From contig NZ_JANDMF010000006.1 of assembly GCF_031626875.1 (NCBI RefSeq), forward strand, positions 62,001-126,000: a DNA stretch of 64,000 nucleotides. The letters run 5' to 3'. A model generated the notes under the pieces. It worked only from the letters and a program-made list of their open reading frames with translations. It ran no database searches and was not told where the DNA came from. How positions within the stretch are numbered: the stretch's first letter is position 1; each line of letters starts with the position of its first letter. This stretch comes from Clostridium sp031626875. Lineage in GTDB: Bacteria; Bacillota; Clostridia; Clostridiales; Clostridiaceae. The translations under genes were made by a program, and so were the position numbers. Below, one piece after another: positions 35,644 to 45,294 of the stretch.

Positions 35644-37749
35644 TTAAAATAACTCCTCTAAAATATATTTAAAGAAACTATCATTTCTAAAGTTATTTAT
35701 CATTACTAAATTTCTAGCTTTATAGTAACTATTATTAAGAGAATTTTTTAATATTTTAATTAACCCATTAACTTCTTCTAATTTCTTTTTATCAACAACT
35801 CCATTATAACCATGAGCCTCTCTAAAAACAGCTTGTATCATTTCATAATGAGTTTCTGGATGCAAAACATCATAATTCCTATATGGTTCATCATATAATC
35901 TAAAATAATTATCATAAATCTTTTGTAACAATTCTCTATATTCTTTATTTGAATTTTTTAATTTTGTAACATCCTGAAAATCAAATACATGACCCAACGA
36001 ACTTACAAAGCCTTTAACTTTATATCCATCCTTAGGCAAACTAACTATATCTCTTAGAAGTTCTATTGATGGAATTTTAGATTCTTTTGAATTATAATAT
36101 TCTTTTAACTTTTTAAATTCATCATATTTAAACAATGGCTTTAAATTCATATCAGCAAATATTTTATTAACCTTTTCATATCCATATATTATTGCTTTTT
36201 TTATCTCACCTAAAGCTTTTTCATATTCTCCTAAAGCTGTATATGCACAAGCTGTATGATGAAATAAATATGGATTGAGCCAAGCCGTCTCTTTTATCTC
36301 TTCATAAAGGCTAATTATTTCATTGCATTTATTAAGTTCAAAACATGCAAAGAAATAATTATTAATCTTTTGATATAATCCTATATCTACACGTGTTTTA
36401 TATTCCTTATAAAACTCATCAAAATATATATCTTTCCATTTTGTAAATTCATCATAATATTTTTTTATATCCTCCATATTATTAGGTGGAAAGTAATTAA
36501 TTCTATAATTCCAATTTTCCTTATCTTTTTGCTCTAATTCACTTATAAATTTCATAGGGTCTTCCATTCTAATTAGATTATACTGAGAAAACATTCCTCT
36601 TTTATCATAATCACTATACAAAAGCATTTGCCCTCTTTTATCTTTAGCAATATATATTACCGAACCATAAATCCCCAAATATTTTCTTTTTATCGTATCA
36701 ACCACTTTGAAACTAGCTGCATCAACATCTATTAAGTTATCTCCAAAATATACTGCCTTTTCACCTTCTAATATTTTTTCATGATTATAATAGCCACCTA
36801 AATGAATTTTGTACTTTCCTATACTTTCTTTAGTCAGTCTTTTCTGAGCAAAATATACTGCATTAACATCAACGGAGTGATACTCATTAATAATCTTAAA
36901 ACTTTTAGGATCTGCTTCTTCTATTTCTTCTAGTTCACTATTAAATACCTTTTCTTTATTCAAATAATAGATTAATTCTCCTTTTTGCAATTTTTTAAAT
37001 AAAGCTGGATTTGCTTTAACAACTTTACCTTCCACTACTACATGATTCTCATCAGCTGCACCATAAGGAGTTTGTATAAAAGTCTTTGAATTTATTTCCT
37101 TAAGAATTGCACATTTTCCTACCTTATAATAAATATATTTACCATTGAAATAGTAATCACCAAAAATATGTAAAGGTTCTATAAATGATGCTTTATCAAG
37201 ATTTACAAGAACATCTTTAACACGCCTTTCTTCTGAGAATTTCTTACACAGCTTTACTATACCCTTATCAACTATTCGACTTTTATAAAAATTATTTGCA
37301 AAATCTTTATCTACTTCTTTAAAAAAATATTTATTTATATCTTTAAAACATTGTTTCAACACTTCATTTGGAATTTCTGTAATATGATTAATTTCATTGT
37401 TATTTATCATATACATATGATGAATATCTTCTTTATTAACCCCTAAAGCATCTAAGGTACTAAATATATATCCAGCATCCTCTTTATCACTAAATAAAAC
37501 TAATTCTTTTATTGGTAACCAATTCATAGATTCATTCAAACTCTCTTTATTTCCATGATTAAAGAAAAAATATGCAAATACTCTTTGTTCCTTCTTTAAA
37601 TATCTAAAAATATAATAATTAGGTATGTTGTAAAAAATAGTTTTCTCTATCACTGATGCAAATTCTTTAATTGCTTTTGTCCTAAGCATCCTTTTAAATT
37701 CAGTTTCCTGCATCTTAACTGATGCAAGAACTGCTACTGGTTGTGACAT
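35644..37749 (-). CDS. Large DKNYY-like repeat protein with a TPR-like C-terminal part
   Basis: A 701-residue soluble protein. The central part (about residues 190-400) consists of repeats in which a D-x-x-x-V-Y-F/Y or DAASFKVV unit recurs, for example VDVNAVYFAQK and GEKAVYFGDNLIDVDAASF. This resembles the DKNYY family. The C-terminal third has a tetratricopeptide-like pair (HTACAYTALGEYEKALGEIKKAI near residue 505). The N-terminal 180 residues are unassigned. DKNYY proteins are predicted immunity-type or binding modules in some genomes; no toxin is seen here. GTGGGGG precedes the ATG. Position in the middle of the cluster suggests it acts with the DUF4132 protein. Confidence 0.6.
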   Translation of the reverse strand: MSQPVAVLASVKMQETEFKRMLRTKAIKEFASVIEKTIFYNIPNYYIFRYLKKEQRVFAYFFFNHGNKESLNESMNWLPIKELVLFSDKEDAGYIFSTLDALGVNKEDIHHMYMINNNEINHITEIPNEVLKQCFKDINKYFFKEVDKDFANNFYKSRIVDKGIVKLCKKFSEERRVKDVLVNLDKASFIEPLHIFGDYYFNGKYIYYKVGKCAILKEINSKTFIQTPYGAADENHVVVEGKVVKANPALFKKLQKGELIYYLNKEKVFNSELEEIEEADPKSFKIINEYHSVDVNAVYFAQKRLTKESIGKYKIHLGGYYNHEKILEGEKAVYFGDNLIDVDAASFKVVDTIKRKYLGIYGSVIYIAKDKRGQMLLYSDYDKRGMFSQYNLIRMEDPMKFISELEQKDKENWNYRINYFPPNNMEDIKKYYDEFTKWKDIYFDEFYKEYKTRVDIGLYQKINNYFFACFELNKCNEIISLYEEIKETAWLNPYLFHHTACAYTALGEYEKALGEIKKAIIYGYEKVNKIFADMNLKPLFKYDEFKKLKEYYNSKESKIPSIELLRDIVSLPKDGYKVKGFVSSLGHVFDFQDVTKLKNSNKEYRELLQKIYDNYFRLYDEPYRNYDVLHPETHYEMIQAVFREAHGYNGVVDKKKLEEVNGLIKILKNSLNNSYYKARNLVMINNFRNDSFFKYILEELF

Positions 37750-37790
37750 TTAATTCCCCCACTTTCATAATAAGATACAATTTTCTTTAA

Positions 37791-38657
37791 TTAACTTGAA
37801 TACAAAGATAAATATGTATTATGAAAGTTTTTATTTATTAAATCTTCTTTTCTTATGAAAAAATGAATGGATCCTGCATCCCACCATTGAAAACCAACAT
37901 TGTAATCTGTATCAATTTCAAGAAGCATTAGCATATCCTCTATCTCTTTATCAGCTTTCTTTTCATCTCCATTTAAAGCAGATATTAATTTTTCTTTATC
38001 TTTTTTTGTATAGTTATACTTTTCATTTGCTACTATTTTTAATGTTGCTTCAAGTTCTGAATCATCATGTTGTCCTATAGGATATCCAAATATTTTCCCA
38101 ATGTAGTTTTTAAATGAAAATAATAAATTCTCTTGTAATTCATAATAACTATCTGTATCCTCAACTTGATCACAATCCAAATAAGCATAATTAGGTATTT
38201 CAATATAACTATTTGCTTTGACTTTGTATGGATTAAAACTTAATTCATATTCTTCTTCTAATACAGTAAATTTTTCAGGCTTTGTAAATTTCAAATTTTC
38301 TTCTTCACTAAAAATCACTTTATGTTCTATATCATAAGCTGGTTCATCTATTCCCATAAAGAAATATAACATACCCTTTTTAGGTAAAATTTGATTTTCA
38401 TCACTAATGCTCACTTCTCTCAAATTTAATTGAGCTATAAAAGTCATTTTTTCCCCTGTTCTAGTCAACGGCCAATTAAATTTATCTGGCACATCAGGGT
38501 AACCACCTACCCTTGATATGCCTAGTACTTTATAATCATCTTTTTCTGCAATACTTAAGTAAACACTTTTTTTAAGATTTTTATAAATATATTCTTTAAC
38601 ATCAGATAACCCATATTTTTCAATTAATTCATCTACTTTAATCATAAGTTCTTCCAA
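37791..38657 (-). CDS. YwqG-like (DUF1963) protein
   Basis: A 288-residue soluble protein of the YwqG/DUF1963 family. The signature blocks are RVGGYPDVPDKFNWPLTRTGEKMTF near residue 48, QLNLREV near residue 77, KKGMLYFFMG near residue 93, and GYPIGQHDD near residue 191. Function is unknown; Bacillus YwqG lies in a cluster of toxin-like genes. GGAGGG lies seven bases before a TTG at 38657, which I take as the start; the ATG at 38672 would lie on top of that site. It is 53 bases behind the DUF4132 gene. Confidence 0.75.
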   Translation of the reverse strand: MEELMIKVDELIEKYGLSDVKEYIYKNLKKSVYLSIAEKDDYKVLGISRVGGYPDVPDKFNWPLTRTGEKMTFIAQLNLREVSISDENQILPKKGMLYFFMGIDEPAYDIEHKVIFSEEENLKFTKPEKFTVLEEEYELSFNPYKVKANSYIEIPNYAYLDCDQVEDTDSYYELQENLLFSFKNYIGKIFGYPIGQHDDSELEATLKIVANEKYNYTKKDKEKLISALNGDEKKADKEIEDMLMLLEIDTDYNVGFQWWDAGSIHFFIRKEDLINKNFHNTYLSLYSS

Positions 38658-38725
38658 TATTAATCCCTCCATTTCAGTTACCTAATAGACTATCCTTATC
38701 AATTTCTAACATAAATGATGATATT

Positions 38726-41700
38726 TTAAATTTGTTCTAATATACTTGGATCTTTTATCTTCTTATCTTCTGCTAAAAGCAATATTTTCGATACTATCTC
38801 TGCACTCTTTGGATCACTATCTATAAATGGTAAAAATATCTTTCCTCTATGTCCTGAATGTACAGCAATTATATTTATAGCTCCTGTCCCCATTTTATGA
38901 GTTACTCCACTTCCTAAGTGAACTGTATATTCTCCATGAACTCCATCAATATATGCATGTGATCCTTTTAATTTAACATTTCTAAGTTTCATAAGCTTCA
39001 ATATTTCTTCTACGATTGCAGTTCTTATTTCAATAGTTGATAAGCTTGCCTCTGGGTCTACTCCGCCTACATGTGCAACACTTACAACTAAATCCAAGTC
39101 TCTCATTACTTCTGAGAATATTAATTTCGATATTTCATCCAATTTTACTGGTTTATAAGTCTTTCTATCTTCAAACCTTATATATTCAATAGAAGGCGAC
39201 TCTATATCTGTTGGTGAAAACCAGTCTGCCATAGCATATATTGTTGCAACTATATTTTCTTTATAATAAATCTTTTGTAATCCTTCTTCATGACTTGCTA
39301 TCCAACCTCTAGTTTTTAAAAGAGCTAATGTCTTTTTAGGTTGAATTTGATATCCTGAATATCTTCTTGATAAAACACCTTCTTTTTTCTCATCAGCATT
39401 TGTCATATAAAGTTCTCTAAATACTTGTTTAAAAGGCTGTATAATTTGTTTTTCAAATATATTTTTTTGATAATCTTTCCATAATCCTGCATTATAGAAA
39501 TGAATAGGATGTGCAATAATTACATCATCTTTTTTGTTTAACTTTTTCACTTCATTTTTGGAACTAATTAAATTTTCTCCATCTATATATCCAAAAAATT
39601 CTCCTGATTTAAACACTAAATTTTTGATTATTGGCAATAGTACAGGATTTTTGCATAAATTTATTAATTCATCACCTTTAAATATTTCTTCATCTTCCAT
39701 AGCTTTTTCAAAACTTAATCTTGCTCTTGAATGTTGTGCTTTTAAAGATTTCTTTAAGGAATTAACCTCTAGTATATATTCATGTTTCTTTAATTTTGCA
39801 GGGATACTCTTAAGAGCTTTCCCATTTTTATTGCAAATCACTTCTGCTTTACCTAGCTCATCAATAGCAAGTTGTACTTCAACATCTTCTATCTTTTTCG
39901 GTTTAAGATACTTTAATACAGCTTTAATTTTCATAGTTTCCATATTCCAAGTTAATCTGTTAACATCTGAAAATCCTGCATTTCTTGCTAAGTTTAATAA
40001 AGCAATACCTGCACTTCTTACCTCACTTGCTTGTCTTTGAGCTCCAAACTTTTTACTTTCTTTAATAAATTCTTGAATATATTCATAACGTTCTAATACA
40101 TCTTTTTTCTTTTTCACTGGTATTAATCCATATGTAAGAAGATAATCTTTATTTCTCTTATCCATTACTCGATTTTTAACTTCATCTATATCAAGCTTTC
40201 CTAAAGTTGCATCTACAAATAGTTGAGCTCTCTTATGTAAAGATCCTCCAGCTATATACTTTGCACTATCATATACAAGCTTAAACTTTTCTTCTCCTAA
40301 AGTTTTGTAAGCTTCCTTAAACCATCCTTGATCAAAAGCTCCATCCTTTAAGTCTTGTGATGATATTGGTGTATATCTTGCTATAATTGATGATTTTTCT
40401 TCTGAGAAATAATCATTAACATGTGCATGGAAGTACCAACAAGCTGACTTTAACCCTTTGTATCCAATATAATCAGAAACTATGTCAAGCCATTGAGGTG
40501 CATACATAGCTGCTTCAATCAATTGCTTATCAGTTACCTTTTTATTTTTCAAAAATTCTTTTAAAGTTTTTGCACTTTCTCCTTCTTTAGGATAACAGTT
40601 CTTTAACAAATGGCTTAATATTTGCTTTTTAGTGCAATTTCCACTAACGAAATTATATCCTCTAATATAAGTATCTTTTTCTGATGCTAGTATTATTGAT
40701 GCAAATATGTTAACTCCTTCACATCTATATACCTTAGAAGCTAAAACTGTTACTTCTGTATCAAGTTCTCCTCTATTAACTTCAATTTCAGCTATTGTAT
40801 TAATAGCTTTTTTAGAAAGTTCCATTAATTTTTTATATTTTAACAATTCATTTCTGTTGTTATAACTATATCTGCTAGTTATATTTTGTATATTATTTTC
40901 ACTATTTGGTCTTTCTAAAAGTTCTTTGTACATTTCATTTTCATCTATTATTTCTAACTCTAAAGCACGTCCAAAATCATTTAAAGTTAAGGTAGAGTTA
41001 ATATAATATCCACTAGCTTTATAATAGTTATAAGCTATATTAAAATATTTTTTAAAACTTTCATCATCTTCTTCACCCCTAGCTAATAATTCTAACCAAT
41101 AATTCACTTCACAAGATGATGCTATATAATCCTTATCACCATAATAAGAGTATCCATTTCCTTTTAAATATTTTTTACTATGATTATCTTCTGGAATTAT
41201 AGTATATAAATATTCAGATATACATTTACCTATTTTAAATCTTTCTTTTTTAGGAATTTCCTGTCCTAAAAGATTAATATATGACTCTACTATATTGTAA
41301 TATTTTACATTCTTTAGTTTTTTTCTAACATCTCTAATTTCTTTATAATTAAAACTTTCTTCTAACAATTCTCTATACCAGTCAAGGTATGTTCTATATT
41401 CCATTCCACCAATTACTCTAATATAGAAATTTAGTTCAATAACTTTCCACCAATCTAACTTATTTTTCTTTGCAAATTCTCTTACTTTATCTGCAATAGG
41501 ATAATTATCTAATCCAATATTCTCTCTATTAAAAGGTCTTAAATAATTTGAACCACCTAAGGTAATCATTATTTTACTATCATCCCAATTTACTGTCTCA
41601 TATTCTAAATCTCTATTTTCATAAATTAGTTCCCCAAATTCAGTTAATATGTTTATAACTTCACAAGATGTGGAGTTCAATTTACTTTTTATATTAAATC

Positions 41701-43612
41701 TATTATTTTTTCTAATCTTTTCAGGTACAAATATTTTTGAAGGCTCATATAATCTAAATCCATTTTTAAAATGCTTAATATCTTTTTCATCTTTAGAAAT
41801 ATTTTTTGTTAATATCTTGCCCTTTTGCATCATATCACTCATAGATGATATAACTTCTAAAGACTCATTAAATATTTCCTCATGATTTTTATCTCCATCT
41901 ATTGCATTAACTATATCTACAGCAGCTAATTTTTTATTTTCATCTTTACTGTCTACTAATTTTTTTATTGTACTTAAAAGTTCTTTACTGTTTTGCTTTA
42001 ACAATAATTTTATTGCACTTTTTCTTAAATCTCCTGATTTAAATTTCAATAAATTTTCAACGTAAATATAATCTTCTACAGTTAAACTTAGAGTATTTAC
42101 CACTTTAAATGCAGCCTCTCTAACTCCTTGCCCTCTGTCTCCACAAGATTCTATTAATGCTATTTTTTGCTTGATATTCTTAGGTTTCTTTAAAAATATT
42201 CTTGTTAATACTTCTCTTCCATATACACTCATTTTATCTTTATAATCAATAAGTATATCTAAAAACTCACTTTCAGGATTTACCCCTATAGACAACATCA
42301 TCTTTTCCATAACTTCAGCTTTAGTAAGTTTTAGATTAACCCAAGAAAATACACTTTCATTAAATATAATTTCTTTTTTAGGCATTTTATCCACTATTCT
42401 TTTTAATTTATTGAAAAGCTCTACTCCATAATAATTTCCACCTAAATTTTTATATACTTCAAATCCACTTTTATTATTGTTTAAACTATAAGTACTTAAA
42501 TCACTAAATATATTTTTAATAGCTAATGTAACTACTTCTAAATCGCTATCTTCTAACATTTCACAGCCTATTTTATGTCTAAAGCCATTAAACTGTGTTT
42601 GATTCAAAAATTGCAATGCTACTAGCTTTTTATATACAACCTCACCACTTAGAAGTTTATTTAATACTTGATTAACATCTTCTACTTCATCAAATGCAAC
42701 TGACCATATTCCTATATATATAAGTAAATTATCATCTGACTCCAAACATGAATTTTTATATGTTTCATCTGTTAAACAACTATACGCTGCATTAAAACAT
42801 TTTTCTATAACCTTTGGTTTTTCTACCTCTAGACTTAGTCCTGTCCAAACATCAAAAGCTCTAACTACAGATGAAAATCTTGTTAGTTTGTTATCTATTA
42901 TAACTTTTAATATATATAAGAATCCTTCTTTTGAACCTTCATCTAAACTTTCAGTTATAGCTTGTCTTAATCCTTCTTGAAGTTTTGCTGCTAATAAAAG
43001 TTCTCCTACTAATATGTGAGCTTCTTTTTTCTCACTCATTAATAGTCCTTTAATTATTTCTCTTGTAACAATAGCTGTATTATTATCACTATAAATTATT
43101 TCTTTAATTTTATCTAATACATTATCAATTTTTACAGCTAAGATATCTGAAATTACTGATACCCCTTGATAGTTTTCTTTATTATTTTCAAAATATTTAT
43201 CTAATGAAAATCCTAAAGCTTTTAAGTATATAAATTCCTCTAACTTATCTATATTTTTTCTTAGATACAACTTTGATGATATTTTTGTTCTATAAGATCT
43301 TCTATAGTATCCAATAGAGTATGTATATTTTGTTATACTATTCCAAATTTCTTTAAAAGTACCTGCATCTTCTCCAAAAAGCATCTCTAAAGCTTTATAT
43401 TTATCTCCTTCAAATACTTCTTCAATTGAATTTATATTATCATCCCATAAAAGATTTACTAAATTCTCATATGTAATTTCTTTTTTATTATAATTAGCAT
43501 TAATATTATCATAAATTGCTTGTATTATCTCTGTTCCATCTAACTCTTTTTTACTAATGATGTTTTTCAAATATTTATTGACTAATACTTGGTTTTCTCC
43601 ATAAAAATACAT
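38726..43612 (-). CDS. Giant DUF4132/DUF5724-type protein with HEAT-like repeats
   Basis: A 1628-residue soluble protein, by far the largest in the window. The N-terminal part (roughly 1-650) is helical with HEAT-like repeats, for example DLEVVTLAIKNIF and DLRKSAIKLLLKQ. The middle (about 700-1250) is also helical and less clear. The C-terminal 350 residues match the DUF4132 type: LLKTRGWIASHEEGLQ, VSVAHVGGVDPEASLSTIEIR, GSGVTHKMG and LPFIDSDPKSAEIVSKIL. E. coli YehI carries a related domain together with WGR; no WGR is seen here. Function is unknown. GGAAC precedes the ATG, and the gene before it is only 18 bases away. Confidence 0.78.
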   Translation of the reverse strand: MYFYGENQVLVNKYLKNIISKKELDGTEIIQAIYDNINANYNKKEITYENLVNLLWDDNINSIEEVFEGDKYKALEMLFGEDAGTFKEIWNSITKYTYSIGYYRRSYRTKISSKLYLRKNIDKLEEFIYLKALGFSLDKYFENNKENYQGVSVISDILAVKIDNVLDKIKEIIYSDNNTAIVTREIIKGLLMSEKKEAHILVGELLLAAKLQEGLRQAITESLDEGSKEGFLYILKVIIDNKLTRFSSVVRAFDVWTGLSLEVEKPKVIEKCFNAAYSCLTDETYKNSCLESDDNLLIYIGIWSVAFDEVEDVNQVLNKLLSGEVVYKKLVALQFLNQTQFNGFRHKIGCEMLEDSDLEVVTLAIKNIFSDLSTYSLNNNKSGFEVYKNLGGNYYGVELFNKLKRIVDKMPKKEIIFNESVFSWVNLKLTKAEVMEKMMLSIGVNPESEFLDILIDYKDKMSVYGREVLTRIFLKKPKNIKQKIALIESCGDRGQGVREAAFKVVNTLSLTVEDYIYVENLLKFKSGDLRKSAIKLLLKQNSKELLSTIKKLVDSKDENKKLAAVDIVNAIDGDKNHEEIFNESLEVISSMSDMMQKGKILTKNISKDEKDIKHFKNGFRLYEPSKIFVPEKIRKNNRFNIKSKLNSTSCEVINILTEFGELIYENRDLEYETVNWDDSKIMITLGGSNYLRPFNRENIGLDNYPIADKVREFAKKNKLDWWKVIELNFYIRVIGGMEYRTYLDWYRELLEESFNYKEIRDVRKKLKNVKYYNIVESYINLLGQEIPKKERFKIGKCISEYLYTIIPEDNHSKKYLKGNGYSYYGDKDYIASSCEVNYWLELLARGEEDDESFKKYFNIAYNYYKASGYYINSTLTLNDFGRALELEIIDENEMYKELLERPNSENNIQNITSRYSYNNRNELLKYKKLMELSKKAINTIAEIEVNRGELDTEVTVLASKVYRCEGVNIFASIILASEKDTYIRGYNFVSGNCTKKQILSHLLKNCYPKEGESAKTLKEFLKNKKVTDKQLIEAAMYAPQWLDIVSDYIGYKGLKSACWYFHAHVNDYFSEEKSSIIARYTPISSQDLKDGAFDQGWFKEAYKTLGEEKFKLVYDSAKYIAGGSLHKRAQLFVDATLGKLDIDEVKNRVMDKRNKDYLLTYGLIPVKKKKDVLERYEYIQEFIKESKKFGAQRQASEVRSAGIALLNLARNAGFSDVNRLTWNMETMKIKAVLKYLKPKKIEDVEVQLAIDELGKAEVICNKNGKALKSIPAKLKKHEYILEVNSLKKSLKAQHSRARLSFEKAMEDEEIFKGDELINLCKNPVLLPIIKNLVFKSGEFFGYIDGENLISSKNEVKKLNKKDDVIIAHPIHFYNAGLWKDYQKNIFEKQIIQPFKQVFRELYMTNADEKKEGVLSRRYSGYQIQPKKTLALLKTRGWIASHEEGLQKIYYKENIVATIYAMADWFSPTDIESPSIEYIRFEDRKTYKPVKLDEISKLIFSEVMRDLDLVVSVAHVGGVDPEASLSTIEIRTAIVEEILKLMKLRNVKLKGSHAYIDGVHGEYTVHLGSGVTHKMGTGAINIIAVHSGHRGKIFLPFIDSDPKSAEIVSKILLLAEDKKIKDPSILEQI

Positions 43613-43630
43613 AATCTTTTGTTCCTTTCT

Positions 43631-44050
43631 TTACCATAGTCTGCCTGAAAGCATAGTAAGTTTTATAAATGTTAAAACGTCTTCATTTTTTGCTATTAAT
43701 GGTGAATCTAGACATTCTGTCTCCTCATCACCAACAAAAACCTTATATAATCCATCTTCATACGCAAGCAATGCTGTATCTATAGCCTTATTTAAATCTT
43801 GTGTATCTTCATTATATATAGTTCCAAATGAAACTTTGCCTTCATTTGCCTTTCCTTCAATTTGTTGCCCAGTTAAATAATCTACTATTCTTTCCTTTTT
43901 TAAGTTTTCATTAAATTCTTCAACATTTTTAGTTACGATTTTTCCAATTAATTCTCTAAGGGTTTCTGGAATCACATCTAAAATTATCTCTTCTTTTGTT
44001 ATAAAATTTTTACGTGACCCAGCTTGTTTTACATTTATATATAACTTCAT
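43631..44050 (-). CDS. Unknown 139-residue protein preceding the DUF4132 gene
   Basis: A small soluble alpha/beta protein starting with a beta-strand (MKLYINVKQAG). A helix-rich centre and a VFVGDEETE strand follow, and it ends in LTFIKLTMLSGRLW. The last block resembles the C-termini of small proteins coded beside DUF4132 proteins elsewhere, but I cannot verify that here. GGGGAGG precedes the ATG. Gaps of 10 and 18 bases to its neighbours make cotranscription and probably coupled translation likely. Confidence 0.6.
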   Translation of the reverse strand: MKLYINVKQAGSRKNFITKEEIILDVIPETLRELIGKIVTKNVEEFNENLKKERIVDYLTGQQIEGKANEGKVSFGTIYNEDTQDLNKAIDTALLAYEDGLYKVFVGDEETECLDSPLIAKNEDVLTFIKLTMLSGRLW

Positions 44051-44060
44051 AAATCCTCCC

Positions 44061-44834
44061 CTATCTACTTAACTTAGCTAAAATACTATCATCATTTACT
44101 TCAAGTATAAAAGTTGATCCATGTGATTCTCCAAAAAATAATTGAATAACACAATCATTTCCCTCTTCTTTTACAAATTCACTAAATAATCCTTTATTAT
44201 TGATTGAGTTATAGCAAATTGCACCTTCAAACTTTGCAGTTTCATTATCCACAAAAAAACAAGCAAGTTTAGATTTAAAAGGTTCCTTAATATTTTCAAA
44301 AATTGCTTTCCATTCATTATCTAGCTTTTTATCATGGTCATTAAAGTTTTTAATATCATCATATTCAATTGATGTACAAAACAAAGAATCTAATGCATTA
44401 TACAATGTTCCATCTGTATGAATTCTAGTTACTACTATGGCATATTCAAATTCTTCACTCTCACTCATATCTATGTTGTATTTTTTGACAACATCTATAA
44501 GACTTGCTCCTTTTAAATATGCTTTATCTCCAATCAGAATTGTTTCTTTATTAATTTCATCTACTATTTCTTCTCCAAACTGAGAAAAATATTCTTCCTT
44601 CATCTCAATTAATGAGTTATTTACATCTATAATATGCTTATCATAGATAACATTAATGTCTGACCCCTCTTCCATTCTAAGAGTACCTTCCGAAATATCA
44701 GCTCTTTTCAAATATTCTAATATGCGCCAAGCAAAACCACTTGCCCAAAAATAGTGCTGATATACTTTATCATTCCTATCCTCTATCTGACAATTTATAA
44801 TAATCTCAAAAGCTTCCTTAAGTTCATTATTCAT
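44061..44834 (-). CDS. Unknown 257-residue protein, first gene of the DUF4132 cluster
   Basis: A soluble acidic protein I do not recognise. Residues about 1-100 look helical (for example SGFAWRILEYLKRADI), and the C-terminal part alternates strands and helices. There is no signal peptide or transmembrane segment. GGGGGA precedes the ATG, and there is no co-directional gene upstream within 460 bases, so the cluster begins here. Confidence 0.55.
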   Translation of the reverse strand: MNNELKEAFEIIINCQIEDRNDKVYQHYFWASGFAWRILEYLKRADISEGTLRMEEGSDINVIYDKHIIDVNNSLIEMKEEYFSQFGEEIVDEINKETILIGDKAYLKGASLIDVVKKYNIDMSESEEFEYAIVVTRIHTDGTLYNALDSLFCTSIEYDDIKNFNDHDKKLDNEWKAIFENIKEPFKSKLACFFVDNETAKFEGAICYNSINNKGLFSEFVKEEGNDCVIQLFFGESHGSTFILEVNDDSILAKLSR

Positions 44835-45222
44835 TTTTATCCCCCATATTTAGTATCTATTTATAGAATCTTATATTGCGTTTTTAAGAACTAAAGCTAT
44901 ACTATATAATAACTTGTTTGAAATTTTTACATACCTTTAGAAACATATGTATATATAGATAAATATTTTTCTTTTGACAACAAGTTTTTGTCCTCATAAA
45001 ATTCATTAACCCACTAGATAAGATTTATTATAGAAATGTAAGAATTACTTAACTTTTTATATTTGCACTTTACTGTTGAAACTCTACTTATTCAGCTTCT
45101 ATTTTTTGATATATATAGACAAATTATAATATATTTACTTAATAAAATACAACATATAATTATAAATTATATATTATATTTCAATTAATAGTTTGAAACA
45201 TAGTATTAATAAACAATAATAC
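44835..45222. other. Intergenic region upstream of the DUF4132 cluster
   Basis: These roughly 390 bases hold no open reading frame. On the minus strand AT-rich TATAGTATA-like motifs near 44900-44920 may be the cluster promoter, without a good -35. On the plus strand there is a near-consensus promoter at 44974-45002 that faces no gene. Confidence 0.5.
44974..45002 (+). promoter_or_regulatory. Near-consensus promoter facing an empty interval
   Basis: A perfect TTGACA at 44974-44979 is followed after exactly 17 bases by TAAAAT (one mismatch to TATAAT). The next 220 plus-strand bases contain no gene and end in the hairpin at 45223-45262. A small or antisense RNA is possible. Confidence 0.5.
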
Positions 45223-45262
45223 AAAAAGTGCATAAATTCCTTTATTTTAAGGATTCATGCAC
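45223..45262 (-). terminator. Terminator of the EAL-HDOD gene
   Basis: A 13-bp stem with one mismatch (GTGCATAAATTCC against GGATTCATGCAC) is followed on the minus strand by TTTTTG. It could also terminate plus-strand RNA, less strongly. Confidence 0.8.
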
Positions 45263-45294
45263 CTTTATAGGCTGATAAAATATTTTATTAATAA

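Noticed and set aside
39534..40040. Plus-strand open frame inside the giant DUF4132 gene
   Set aside because: It is a mirror of the minus-strand coding sequence and has no ribosome site; the protein is hydrophobic low-complexity, as expected for antisense of lysine-rich code.
33577..44834. Polymorphic toxin locus
   Set aside because: Several families are immunity-like, but no secreted large toxin with a trafficking domain, repeat region or toxin tip is present.
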